64,000 bases of DNA. Origin: Fragilaria crotonensis (taxonomy: Eukaryota > Bacillariophyta > Fragilariophyceae > Fragilariales > Fragilariaceae). The notes beneath the pieces were generated by a model. It was given only the letters and a program-made list of their open reading frames with translations. It did not search any database and was not told where the DNA came from. The position numbers and the translations under genes are program-made. Position 1 is the first letter of the stretch. Each line of letters opens with the position of its first letter. Below, piece by piece: positions 23,948-35,545 of this stretch. The DNA lies in contig JAKSYS010000161.1 in NCBI GenBank assembly GCA_022925895.1, positions 37,560-101,559 of the forward strand, given 5' to 3'.

Positions 23948-24509
23948 TGCCCGCACGAACTCGCGAAAAGAGGTGACCTCCCGAATGGACCTAAAGTGGG
24001 CTATGGAGGTTTCGACAGCAAGGATGTTTGATTTCACTACTGTGCGGATCGTGCATTTTCCCCGCGGAGACAGGTTGATGCCCTGATGTTGTACGATGGT
24101 TCTCTCGCGTTCATTTTTCAAAACAGAGAAGAAGAAATCGACTTTACGGAATCATCATATTACTGAAGCGATCAGCGTCCCCGCAACGTGATCGAGTGCC
24201 AAGCCGTAATTTCAATGATTACTGGTAGTGCCGTTAACGCGTTCAAGTTACGCGATGTCCTAGTTTTTTGTCCGTGGAAATAGGTTGAATGATTATATTA
24301 AAAACCGGATTAGCGATCAAAGCACCGGCATTAGGTCCAGCTAGCGTTCAGGTGATGCCTCGTTTGGAGCTGGGTAAGCTAACTTGTCATGGACCTCAAT
24401 TTAGGAATACCACCAAGAAGTCCACGAATGACAGGACCTGATTCTCCGAAGACAATTTCATTCTTGACAATGAACATAGAGCGCAGGCGAGCACACTAGG
24501 CTTCAAGCA
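23948..24509. other. intergenic, convergent between two genes
   Basis: Spacer between the 3' ends of the dioxygenase and AATF-like genes. No frame, repeat or RNA gene was recognised. Confidence 0.5.
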
Positions 24510-25334
24510 CTATTTCCTTTGTTGGCCTCCGCCAAATAGTGATTTGAACCACTCGTCTTCGTCCATCGCAGACTCACCTCGCTGTTGAGGAAAAGTGAAG
24601 TTGACAAGCTTCGGAATGACTGCATACCTAATCTTTCTTCCTTTGCTAGCTCTACGATCGACATCTTTCACAGATTTCTTGCTTTTCTTTCGCTTGATAA
24701 CATCCAATGATGAATTCTTACTCTTGCCGAGTAGAAAGTCTTGGAGCATGTGCTGATAAGTCTTCGAGTCGTCAAAATCGACACCAGCGGCAAGTTCATA
24801 ATTGGAGGTGGATTCAACTTGCTGCCAAAAATCTGAATCCAAAAGCTTGAATTGTGCCTTCGCAGTAAGTCCAGAGTGTAGACGGAGATCTTTGTAGCGT
24901 TTATTTAAGACTTCCTTCCATTCGTCCCTGGTGCCACTGTACTCAGAGGCGATTGCGCTATCAAGATCAGCCGCATGGTAATCATGTTTGTGAGCCCCGA
25001 CATCAGACAGGGTTCTTCTCACACGAAGAAGTTGCGAAATAAGTTGTTGAGATAGATTTTGGATTTGTTCCCCACCTTCTCCTTGCGGTTCACCCCCTTG
25101 CATGACCCGTTGAAGCAGAATTCGCAACTCCATCAAATGTTCGAAGATCTTTACTTGCGATTGTGCAGCTTTAGCTTTGCGTTGGTCCTTTTCTAACACT
25201 CGCTTCTTTTTTCTTTCAGCTAGAGCATCTTGGCTTTCTAGAGTGTCAATAGCATCAAAGACACCTTTCCGTTTCTTGGTTGATGTCGACATGGGCAAAC
25301 GTCGTGGAATGGCTTTTCTGAGAGAGAGTGACAT
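24510..25334 (-). CDS. AATF/Bfr2-like nucleolar protein (ribosome biogenesis)
   Basis: The frame gives 274 residues from the ATG at 25334. Residues about 60-80 (SQVKIFEHLMELRILLQRVM) match the start of the AATF-Che1 region. Residues about 225-255 (DVDRRASKGRKIRYAVIPKL, then VNFTFP) are the TRAUB signature. The tail DEDEWFKSLFGG also fits. Bfr2/AATF acts in small-subunit processome assembly in the nucleolus. Family members are usually 450-560 residues with a long acidic N-terminus, which is absent here. A good 3' splice site (CACTCTCTCTCAG) ends at about 25321, so the true start may lie in an unseen upstream exon, but I found no acidic exon in the next 300 bp. The neighbouring mobile element begins there and may have removed or displaced it. 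Confidence 0.8.
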   Translation of the reverse strand: MSLSLRKAIPRRLPMSTSTKKRKGVFDAIDTLESQDALAERKKKRVLEKDQRKAKAAQSQVKIFEHLMELRILLQRVMQGGEPQGEGGEQIQNLSQQLISQLLRVRRTLSDVGAHKHDYHAADLDSAIASEYSGTRDEWKEVLNKRYKDLRLHSGLTAKAQFKLLDSDFWQQVESTSNYELAAGVDFDDSKTYQHMLQDFLLGKSKNSSLDVIKRKKSKKSVKDVDRRASKGRKIRYAVIPKLVNFTFPQQRGESAMDEDEWFKSLFGGGQQRK

Positions 25335-25700
25335 TAACTTTCAACTTTCGGAGATTGAAAACACGGTTGGTTGTGCTTCCCCAATTCCAAGGCCAAAATT
25401 AAAATTCCACATTCCTCACTTCGTCAACCCTGAAATTTCTGTCGACCTCACTACAGACATTTCGGCCTCTGAAGCCCTGTCCCGGTTTTTGGTTATGAGT
25501 ACAATTTCGACCTTGATTTTAACGCCTTCTCAGAAATGCACCCAACATCTTCTCGATCAAACATTTAGAAAAATTGCTTAAGTAAGTCGCCAACCTTGCT
25601 CGACTTCTTGGTTTCGCGCCATTTGCAGGTGGAGTGCTGGGATCCAAATACTCCTCCAGCAGCCATACGTCAACGATGAGGATGCTGCTATGGCAATAAG

Positions 25701-27397
25701 ATGACACAAGTGCAGTCGACAAGTTCTTGGGACTCACTAATCCCAACATCATACAAGATCACAGCTTACATTCCATCCTTGAAAACATCAGTCACTGCGG
25801 GTTCTTTTGTCAGATACAACAAAGGAATAGAAGGCGAGGAGGATGGTGGATCCCATTGCCGTGTTGGTCGCATCCTTGAAGTTGTTGCATTGCTTGACTT
25901 GGTGCCTATCGGTTTGATGCCGGATGGCAGAGGATTGTTCAAGCTGACATATCTGAGTGGATACCGTCATACCTTATTGAAGGACTAGCATTTATTGCTT
26001 TTGAAGATGACGATGCGTTTGATGATTGCAAGGGCATGTGTCACTTCTATGTTACAAAATATCGCATGGAGAGTGGAACAGGTGCTGTCTATATCATTCC
26101 AAAAAATTCTTGTCCACCATTTGCCGGGCAGATCGACAACTTCCGCAAACTTTGGTCGGTAGATTTTTGCCAACTGGCATTCAACACCATCCGGCACATC
26201 AGGCAAGAGATGCAAAAGATTCTTTGCCGGGTTGCTCAACCCCAGGGCGACTTTTCGACAAAAAATGCGAAGGTATATCTTCCGAGTTGTGCTTGGTGCT
26301 TTATAAAGGATGCGATGGCTAACAAAGGTGTCCATAGCATTGCTTCCGTGAAATTTAGCAGACCCCGAGTCTCTCTTTCCTGGGGCCTTTCGTATTGCTC
26401 GCATCGTCATACAGGGTATCTTGACATTCTACGATTCGACACAGAAAAAAAGCTGGATGTATTTCGAAGTCTGTTCGGTGCGATGGCTGGATACGGAGTT
26501 CGCAAGAAACGTCCTCGATACAGCGATGGCCGCTTTCTGTTAAGTATCAATGATGTCATCAATGCTGTTGTTTGTCATTCTGATGGTGATGACGATGGAG
26601 TATTCGATGATGATACGTTTCAGCATTTCGGTGTGACTGAGGACGGAATTGACTTGTCGTATGATGCTGACGAGATGCAGTACACCCCATATGCCCTTAG
26701 CATAGAGCGATACAGTATACTTAATTACTAGTATCCAGTACGACTACAATACAATGGCCATGTATAGTACTTGGATATACCGGTAGGCTAGTAATACCAT
26801 AGTACAGTGCAACAATAGAACACTGATCCTGTACCACAGTACAACCGTACAACAGCAGAATGAGAACTGTTTGACATCTCTTGGAGACTCACTGAGTCTC
26901 CTAGATGAATGAAAGAGAACAGTCCAATCCCACCAAGGATGGGACTGCTCTCTTGTTCTAAAAACTAGTCTCATAACTTTTAATAAGCTGCAACTATTAA
27001 CCCTTTAAACCTAGCTACAAATTAGTCTACAAAATAAAACTGATTACTTCGCGCGTAGGGCACCGTGCAAATTTCATTGAGGTATCGAAAGCTCATTGTG
27101 ACAAACGATTCACTACATTTGCTTGCAGGTGTCGGTGTCACTGATGCCAAGCAACATGATGCCGATGAGTCAGGCAATGGAACACTCATTCATCAAATCA
27201 TCCCTGGAATGGAATTTATTGATGGGATTTACATCATGCGAATACATGAAATACATGGGTCAGTAATACATGCAAAACGATGGTACAAGATTGTCGACAC
27301 TACAGGAAGGACAGTGCGAGTGAATGCCTTACAGGTGATGGTATACAGGGATGTTGAAGCAGTTCATCGTATGATTCAAGCACGAGATGCAAAATAA
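25701..27397 (+). pseudogene. companion gene of an unnamed mobile element, broken
   Basis: Plus-strand coding pieces lie at 25701-25930, at 25930-26731 (best piece 26036-26731, with FCQLAFNTIRHIRQEMQKIL, AKVYLPSCAWCFIKDAMANK and RVSLSWGLSYCSHRHTGY), and at 27065-27397 (IIPGMEFIDGIYIMRIHEIH, HAKRWYKIVDTTGRTVRVNA). The first two are joined by a frame change around 25930. Reading the second frame upstream gives IVQADISEWIPSYLIEGLAF without stops. The third piece is separated by about 330 bp of GTAC-rich, hairpin-prone DNA that may be a later insertion or an intron. I do not recognise a named domain. Convergence with the transposase-like gene at 27.4-30.9 kb suggests one element carried both. Confidence 0.4.
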
Positions 27398-27428
27398 GGA
27401 TAGTGTCATGATACAAGCTACTATGCTG

Positions 27429-30400
27429 CTACCAATTTGTACTAGACATCAGACTGTTGCTGTCATCACTGTCCTCATCGCTGTCGGCACCGTCCATACT
27501 TTGAATTGTTGAGTGATCTCCATCATTGCAGATGTCCTCGCTGCCTGTATCTGATGATGTCAAAGATCCTTCATCGTTGTCATCGTACGAACTGTCATCA
27601 GCATCATCCTCATTGTCGCAGAAGAGAAGGTCTCCATTCCCACTATACCACATGATGTGACGCTGCAGCCATCGAGCAATTCCAAGGAGCTTGCTTTTAT
27701 TCTTACTATTCTTACTCAAGCCACCTCGATTTGTCCTGCAAAAGAAGTATGATTTAATTAACGCACTCAGTGCCACCCAGCCCTGCTGCGAAAATCTATT
27801 TAAGCACTTCCACTCTTGCATGTAGCTCATCACATGCGACGATGACAACATGTGAGTGTAGTTAGTGCAACCTTCCTTGCCAAAGGCTTGAACCCAACCT
27901 GAGAACCATAAATCGATGTGATCTTGGAATGCCCTTACCTCTTCCTCGGTAGTATCTGTGTCCTTTCGAAGTATAAGATGAGCTGCTCGGTAGTGAGGTA
28001 AACATTGGAGCAAGAGATCACTTTTGTTGTCTGTATCATGGAACAAAGCATTGATCAAAAGCTCAATTGCATTTATGACCAGACGAGTGCAATTGTTGTC
28101 CATAGACAACCTACCCATATTACCATCTTCGGTTAATGGGGCGATTGTGATGGCGCAAACGTAGTTCCTAGAATTTCCGTCTGCATTATAGAAGTGATCC
28201 TTCGAATGTACTCTTCTTGTCGTCTGGTAATGCCCTTTGAAACAGTCCAATTCAAGGCTCCCTTTTTGGCATTTGATAAACCTGAACGAAGGATGCTCTT
28301 GATGGACTTAAGCCCAACTCGGTTTTCTAAATGCAAAATACACACAACACCCTGGAGTGCAAGGTACATTGCACGATCCTTCGGTTCACTATCAGCGAGC
28401 ATAATGGAAATGTCATGAGCACGCTGCTCGCTCACCAACCTTTGTCGCAGTTGTTGTTGTCTCTCCGTCAAAGTTCCCCTGACTGCCATTCCTCTTCTAG
28501 AGAGTTCATCTGTGATGCTGCGAGCCCAGAGAGCTCTTAGGCTGTTGGACTGACCTGTCCGACAATCAATATCAAACGCATCGCCTTCAGTCATCACTTC
28601 ATTTGGGCGATGGACATACATTGTCTTTCGATTCGTATCATCGCAGGCAGCACCATACTCATCGTTGTGGAGGAGAGAAGCTGTAAGAATACCAAGCTCA
28701 TCCGCTAGCCTTGTTCTTATCTGCGGATCTGCAAGGAATGGATAATGATAGCAGTATCGTGTTCTTGTCACATTGTTGTCGTTGTTGTTGTTGTCCTGTT
28801 CTTGATCTTTACATAGATGGCAGGCTGTCTTGTCCCTTGGCACATGCAATGTTGACGACCGACACGAACACGCAAAAGAGAAGTTTTCTTTTACTTTGGC
28901 AGCTCCTCCAGCATCAAGCGCTCCCCATTGGAGCTTCATATCACCTGGGAAGCTCATTTTAAAGGCATGACACTGCAACTCTCTCGCAATCTCACCACTA
29001 CTGAACTTCAGATAGAGTGGTCGAAAACCATCGAGTGTTTTCTTACTATCTTTGGCTATAACAATCCGCAATGGAAAGCAGAGATTCCGACTCTGCACGA
29101 GAGAGCCGGGTTCATGAAGGAGCAAAGGACGCTTCAATAGAGGATGACACAAGGCCATATCGTTGAATTATAATCCAGCTGCAACATGGGATATTGTGTT
29201 GGTCAGTTGTGCACCATCCGAGGTGAGTCCCAACTCCACGGGACGTTGCTTTGCTACATCCATCAGTCCAAAAGCCTCAAACAGTGTTCTCGTTACCTTA
29301 ATACAATCAAACTCAAAACCCTCTCCAAATGTGTCAACTTCGAGGCATAGAACTTCTTCTTGCTGCGCCTGCTCAGTTTCTCCTCCACCTTCAGAAGTAG
29401 AACTAGTACCACGCCCAATCATTTGAAAGGGACAAAATCTTGCAGCAGCATCTTCCAGCCTCCGAGCTGTTCGTAGCATCGTTGATTTGCTTGGAAGGAT
29501 GCCTCGTTTGAATTTTCCTGTACCAACATCCACACGACGAAGGACTTCCAGTCCTGAGAGGCTTAGGTTAAAGCCGGCAAGATCCATGCCCTTAAGAATC
29601 TTCCACGGAGTGAAGATATGACTTCGTAGGTAAGAACGAACTTTATTTATCATGCATTCTTTAACTTCTCCATCCAAAAAGCTGTCGTCCCACATGCATT
29701 CAATGAGAAGGGCTGCCTTGCTTTTGTGGCTGTGTCGCTTCATCGCAACCACATTTAAGAGTGGTGTCAGTGATATTCCGAATGTATCTCTAACAGTGCC
29801 ATTATGCATAGCTTGCTTGGAAGAAATTCTTGTGAATTCCAAGTGAGTCCACTCAAACGAAAGGACACTGTCGATGAGTATCCTGGCAATTCGACTGGTA
29901 GGAAACTTACTTCTGTTGCTCAGAGTGCGTTCACAAAATCATTTAAAGCAAGAGCAAGTTTTTCCGAAATCTCATCATTTTCTATTTGTATTCGATGTCT
30001 TCTTCCTTGCTGAGGAGCTGACCTACCACCACTCCCCTCGTTGTCAGCATGGTCGGGAAAATGCTTCTCAGGCCTTGCTGTTGTGTTCCTTGTGCTATCG
30101 CAAGCCTCCCTTCTTGATGTTGGGAATTGAACTCCCTCCATTTGCAAAGTAAGAATCTCTACTTGTGTTGTGAGGTTCACTATAGAGCTATCAAGCTCTG
30201 CTATTTTCTTCTCAAGCAAGATGTTCTTAATTTTGAGCGAGTCGATGCATTCCATAAGCTCCTTTTCCTTGATTAAGCAACTTTCATGGGATAATCCCAC
30301 CGATGAACAAGAAGGTGTCACAACAAGGGATGCTGCAATGGCACTTGATTCTGATGTTCCTTTCTCCTGGTCAGCGTGCCAACACATTTTTGCATTCTGA

Positions 30401-30877
30401 AGGATCACCGGTGCACTTCCTTCAGGCTCTCGGCGTTGTTTCTTTTTGCAAGGGCTAATTTGCGACAAGACAGTTGTTGTAGAAAACAAGCTGTCATCCT
30501 TTGTAGTACTTGACCCCTCGTGAAGTTGAGCAACTGTTGCACCTCCCGGTATGCTTGCAGCAGTACTTGCCGGCGCCTTGAGATTCGGTCGGTAAGGCTT
30601 TTTTTTCCTTGTTGGATGCAACAGGTTGGTGTGACCAGCTGTGCACCAGTACTTCTTTTGTTCCCGATGAGCTCGTTTCGCTCCAATTCTTACAGCATCT
30701 TCTAGTAGATCGCAACCGTGGCAAAAAAAGAAGTCAGGATATTCAGTCTTCCGATGCTCGCCAAACGAGAGGCATGACAACGGGAAACCTCGACCTCGTT
30801 TGTACAGATCATGCCGCTGCATTATGCGATGAGCGTGCTCCGTGCGTCTGCTTTGTGCGAATGGAGTATGAAGCATT
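27429..30877 (-). pseudogene. transposase-like gene of an unnamed diatom DNA element, three lesions
   Basis: Four minus-strand frames form one former gene of about 1150 codons, with an ATG at 30877. The N-terminal part has a Cys/His cluster (FFFCHGCDLLEDAVRIGAKR and YWCTAGHTNLLHP) and then a leucine-rich coiled coil (ECIDSLKIKNILLEKKIAEL). The middle has VELGLTSDGAQLTNTISHVA, the Gly-rich LQWGALDAGGAAKVKENFSF and several CxxC pairs. The C-terminal part has GCTNYTHMLSSSHVMSYMQE, then RFSQQGWVALSALIKSYFFC and RTNRGG, then an acidic tail. I recall many diatom and some animal hypothetical proteins with the same S-Q-Q-G-W-x-A/S-x-N/S-x-L-I/L-K motif, apparently transposon proteins, but cannot name the superfamily. 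The lesions are an in-frame TAA at 29168-29170, a one-base loss near 29936 and another in the G-run at 28138-28141. TIRs were not found. Confidence 0.55.
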
Positions 30878-30888
30878 CGTCTTGTCAC

Positions 30889-31731
30889 TCGATCACAACT
30901 CTAGTCGGCATGCAAGAACAGTCCTCGTAGGGCTTACGTAGGAATCAGTATGTTGCTCAAAATTTTCCACGTGGAAAGTCACCTCTGCACCGACAATCGA
31001 CTTCACTAAAAAGCCGAAGTTAGCAACGTCCCAGCATGATACAACCCAACCCGAGGAACACAACCCTGCGCTATCACATCGTCGTTTCGGATTTTGGATG
31101 AGATATTGCAATTCGCGAGTATGCAAAAACCGTTAAGTACTCTGGCATAAAGAAAGACTTTTACACCATAGTAATTCAAGAGTGAACCCGGCAACTTAAC
31201 CGCTAGCCGGCTGGATCGGGACACTGCTTCAGAGGCCGAAAGGTCTGTAGTGTGGTGTGCTCGAGTACCAGTGTACCAGTACCATCGGAAGTACTACCGG
31301 TAGTCGTAGGTAAGCTAATACCCGGAATATTAGTTACTGTACACTGTACAGTGTACAGATGTGCTACCGGTAGTACTACATTCGTGTATTGATCCATGGA
31401 CTGTATGGCCAGTATGGATTGTTTCACTCTGAGACCGCATTTCGTTGGTGCTAAACTTGGTACTAAGTTGAACCTGAAAATCCATGATCGCGTTCATGCT
31501 GCTGCTTTCCTTTCATTGTCTACTGCGTGCACAACAACGTCATTGATTACAGGTGACGTGAAGCTATTGCCAAACCCTGCATCAAAGTCAACAACAGCGT
31601 GGCCAGTCTTAAACACTTTCATGATATGGTCAATCAGAGGCAAGGTGAGGGGTAGAGTATTGTTGACACAATTGTTTAGCTACCAGCTTGTGTTGGTGAA
31701 GTGCAAAGTATGCACAGATACAGACGTACAC
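30889..31731. other. GTAC-rich spacer without a gene
   Basis: Contains repeated GTAC, CCGGTAG and CAGTGTAC motifs at 31250-31390. A plus-strand frame at 31396-31746 has no recognisable content. Confidence 0.4.
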
Positions 31732-32115
31732 TTATGCTTGCGATGAGAGCTTCCATATAGTCTTTGTTGCGAGGACATTGTTGCGCACACATTCGTTCAC
31801 TGATGTCGTGAAAGATACCTTTTCCTTCTTAGAATTCAGTGGTATTTTGTGTTGTACGCTCATCGCTACACCCCAGCTATACTTGATTACTTCACCAGTC
31901 ATTTCGGAATGGAACTTCGGAGTTATCAGAACGGTGGAGGCACCACAGACATGCCCAGCATGTTGCAATGCTGTCATCTCTTCAGCAACAAAATCAAGGC
32001 AGCTACTAGCCAAGAAATACTTCAAGCTCCAATTCTCTGCTCCTTCAATGTTGCCACCATAATCCTTCAGAACATCCATCATCAGGCAATTGTCTATTTG
32101 GTTCTTGGTATCCAT
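31732..32115 (-). pseudogene. C-terminal fragment of a DDE transposase (IS630/Tc1-like)
   Basis: The minus-strand frame contains MDVLKDYGGNIEGAENWSLK, SCLDFVAEEMTALQHAGHVC, ITPKFHSEMTGEVIKYSWGV and further helical sequence. Tc1/IS630-type transposases have a P-K-F/C-H-x-E-x-N/G-x-I-E-x-x-W-G block whose second Glu is the third catalytic residue. Here that position reads Lys (EVIKYSWG), so the copy is catalytically dead. The upstream two thirds of the transposase are missing. This rests on motif memory, so the family call is moderate. Confidence 0.4.
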
Positions 32116-33261
32116 CTTCCGTGTACCTCCTGGGGAAGGGGTTATAAGAAACAGGGGAGGGTCAAAATTTGTACCCTTTGGATCTCGGATATAACGGGTA
32201 AAAATTTGATGAATTTGTACCTACTAGTAGGGTCGAATGGGGGATACATTACTGTAGGACCCATGGAAGTAGTGATTCAACGTAAAACTAATACTTGTGA
32301 TATGCCAGATACTTAAAAAACTGCTTCTCAGCGTCACCATGCCAAGACTTTAGGACATCCGTAAGTAATACAATAAGTGTATGAGGTGGGACACCATATG
32401 CACATGCTGTTTACAGTGGCAACAAAATTTTAGCTTCAAACAATGCCACTTGTTTGACAGTTGCATCCATTGACCTTGCACCGAAACAGTGGACTTCTCC
32501 TTTGGTACCAGCCAAGAAATCCTCAGAAATTCTCTGCACACTACTTCATAACGAGCAGAACATGATAACAAACATTCAATCTTTGAAAACGGGTATTGTC
32601 AAATCACCTGGGATGTCAAAGTTGTCCCTTTTGATGCAAAGCTTGCCTCAGTAGCTGTCTGTGCTCCGGAGGTATAAGCGTTCTTTCAACAACCTGGTAA
32701 TGACAAAAATGATAGAGAATGCTCCAATGGTCGCTGTCTGTCTTCACTCCTCCAGCATTTTTGAACATCATGCATACTCAGTGCTCCATGGTCACAGAGC
32801 GTCAATGGGTGAGTGAATGTCTACTCTAGCTAGACTCTACCTGGACTACGGTTCAACTACATTACCGGTAGCTACTGTACTACAGGTAGCAGTTCTCTGC
32901 ATACAATACTTAAGGGATGGTACTGTGTACAGTACAGTATGTATGCTTGTATTCTATTTATATTCCAGGTATCATATCATTACTCCAGTACCCATACAAA
33001 GCCAGTACTAGTACTGAGGAGCTATTTTTGTACAGTAGGATGTGCAATGTGCAGTATTTTCTCTCACTCAATTGCGAAACTACTCAGAGACAGAGAGAGT
33101 GTAAGTGTTGTTTGCGCACCACGAAGACACGAAACCACTACACGACCTGCGACGATTGCATCTTTGTACAAACCGGAACCACAGCGCAGCCTCATTGTTG
33201 CAGCACATTTTCAAACAAGAGTGTTCTTCTTAGATAGATTGATTCGACTTCGCGAGCAACA
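32116..33261. other. no supported gene
   Basis: Short frames only. The last 400 bp before the next gene is rich in GTAC, TACCGGTAG and CAGTAC motifs. Confidence 0.4.
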
Positions 33262-34331
33262 ATGAAACTCGTGACTGCCGCTCTCATCGTTCTCTTGTTC
33301 CCACTTGTCGACGCTGGCTCCAAGACCGGGCGTTCAAGCCGGCGAGTAAAGTACGTCTTGGACACAAAGGAAGGAGAGGGGAATGGCGCAGAGCAAGTCT
33401 CTCCATATTTCAACCGACTAGACACTGGGACCCTGCCACGAAGAATGAAAGTCGATTCGAGTGGAGACTGTTTTGTCGATGTTTCCTTGACTTGCACACC
33501 CAAGAACAACGAGACAGAAAGCTGCGATCATCTCTTTTCATCAGCAAAAACGGCCTCGTGCGAGTCCCCACCCAGTGAAGTTGAATTCGGATTCCTGGGG
33601 GGAAACTGTCCCAATTCGACGAGAGTACGTAATGATGGATTTCTGAACTGGACTGTCCACTCGATTCCTAACTCAAGTTTTTCCCCTCACAATAGCTGGA
33701 AGGCGATGCCAAGTTTATTTGTCGCGACTTCAACGGCGGACCAGTCACGCATTCAGGGGAAGGAAAAGAAGCTTACATTGTTGCTTCGTCCCCTCGTATG
33801 ATTGGAAACGAATATTTTGCTGGCACCGTCCCATACAACTCGATTTTCCCCCTTGTGAACGCTGGAGGTGGCGCCCTGTTGGACGAGACGATGGTATTGG
33901 TTTATGAAGACGCTTCGATGGAGAAGCTGCTACAACTCATGATTTTCAAGACTTCATGTGAAAACAGCTTTACCCTCGGTGATGACTTCGGGAGCATAGA
34001 ACTCGTCTCCTTCACCAACTCTGTTCAAAATAAGGTGAGCGCTAAGGTCACCGCCATGTATGAGATTACGATCACAAATAAGGCTCAAGTAGAGGCCACG
34101 TTGATGGATGTCGTTGCGTTGTCCGACGACACGAATCATGATTTGTGGAAGTCGCTCAAGGGTGAAGTAATCGCACCCGGGAAGGAGATCTCCATTGTCG
34201 AAGAAATGACAGTCGACCTCTGGACCTCGGAAGGAGAACACTTTATGACGGCATTTGTGTCAGCAAAAATCCCAGGCCGTCAGTGTTCCAGCGTAGGTCA
34301 AATGGATATTAGCTGGGATGTCAGTGACTGA
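33262..34331 (+). CDS. secreted protein of a diatom-type family, one intron
   Basis: Exon 1 is 33262-33624, the intron is 33625-33695 (GTACGT...TCACAATAG, 71 bp, phase 0) and exon 2 is 33696-34331. Splicing gives 332 residues in one frame, while the unspliced exon 1 frame runs out. The start MKLVTAALIVLLFPLVDAGS is a signal peptide, so the protein enters the secretory pathway. Paired Cys follow (CFVDVSLTCTPKNNETESCD, FGFLGGNCPNSTR, FICRDFNGG), then FKTSCENSFTLGDDFGSIEL and a C-terminal beta-rich domain. I recall diatom and fungal secreted proteins with the same F-x-G-G-x-C and S-C-x-x-x-L-x-L-G-D-x-F-G motifs (possibly the DUF7467 family, not certain). The function is unknown. There is no transmembrane segment or GPI signal. 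Confidence 0.8.
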
Positions 34332-35280
34332 AACAGAAGGTTCTGTGCATGCTGAAATGACATCCTAGGATTAACGCACTCGACGAGCAACAGAGCAGGG
34401 ACTGCCCCATTTTTCCATTTCATGAATCGAGTGAGTGCGTAAATTTTAGTATTATAGTAATAGATATGTTGAGGGGTTCCTTTGACGTTTGAGGTTTGAT
34501 CTGTTTCATGCTTTTCACAACTGCACTCCACTCTTCACCTCTACCGGTACTTGTAGTACCGCATATAGCACTTGTACGTTGAACGGTGCTGGTAGCACCA
34601 CGCCAGGTACAGTCTCTTGCCTTCAACGCGTGTTATATAACAACAATGGAACATGGTAACATGGAACATGTTGCGCGATGCTAAAGTACCATGTATGACA
34701 TACTAATACAGCTTGTGCATGGTACCTGGGACATCCGGAATTCCTTCGTGAACCTCACTTTACCGAGAGGTTTTTAGGGCTGTCAAATCGAGTCACGTGA
34801 CGCACGACCGCTTAATAAAAAACGTCAATGGATACTGGCTGGCGTCATGAATGCAAATGGGGGCTTGGCAGGCTCGGAGGTTATTTCTTCTCGTAAATAA
34901 GTCCACGATTAGAAAGCTTCTCATGAATAAGTTGATGAGAAGATTTCTTCTCTTAAATAAGTTGATGAGAAGATTTCTTCTTGTAAATAAGTTCACGATT
35001 GGATACCTTCTCGTTTTTAAGTTAGACTTCTACAAGAAAGTGTATTGATAGGATGAAATCTTCTCTTAAATAAGTTCATAAGAAGATTTCTTCTTATTTT
35101 CTTCTCATAAATAAGTTCACGAGAAGATTTCTTCTCGTAAATAAGTTCACGATTAGATTTCTTCTCGTAAATAAGTTCGCCACGATGCCACGCTGGCTCG
35201 CACGCTAGCCAATACTCTTCCGACATCACAATGAACGTATACAGTTATATTGATGAAATTTCAGTTTTTAATCTACGTAT
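34332..35280. repeat. minisatellite of a 30-bp hairpin unit in a gene-free spacer
   Basis: From about 34885 to 35180 a 30-bp unit, consensus CTTCTCGTAAATAAGTTCAC then GAGAAGATTT, is repeated seven to nine times with substitutions and one interrupted stretch at 35010-35060. CTTCTCGT and ACGAGAAG within each unit can pair, so single strands can form a row of hairpins. The ends carry an imperfect inverted pair (TACTGGCTGGCG near 34832 and CGCTAGCCAATA near 35202), which hints at an element, but no target duplication was found. 34332-34884 holds no gene. Confidence 0.65.
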
Positions 35281-35338
35281 ATCTGTGTCAGGGATGCGCA
35301 CAATAGTATTGTTATTGTATTGTTGGTTCGTGATTTTA

Positions 35339-35545
35339 CAATACAATATATGGCAATATCCGTACCCAGCAATACAATATATTGCAATATTCGTTGCCAG
35401 CAATACAATATATTGCAATATCCATAAACGCCAATACAATATATTGCAATATTCCTCACGAACAATACAATATATTGCAATATTTTGATCCAACAATACA
35501 ATATATTGTATTGTATTGTCCACAATATATTGCAATATATTGCAA
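35339..35545. repeat. left subterminal array of the hAT element, 31-bp period
   Basis: Six units begin at 35339, 35370, 35401, 35432, 35463 and 35494, exactly 31 bp apart. Each has the conserved core CAATACAATATATTG followed by an AATAT-like stretch and about 9 variable bases. The inner CAATATATTG is self-complementary. These are probable transposase-binding sites. Confidence 0.9.

Noticed and set aside
33798-34331. Separate gene starting at the ATG at 33798
   Set aside because: Splicing the 71-bp intron joins it in frame to the upstream exon that has the signal peptide, so it is exon 2 of the same gene.
35339-35545. CRISPR-like array: conserved 21-bp repeats separated by about 10 variable bases
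   Set aside because: Spacers are far too short, the arrays lie just inside hAT TIRs with an 8-bp target duplication, a mirror array exists at the other end, and the genome is eukaryotic. They are subterminal transposase sites.
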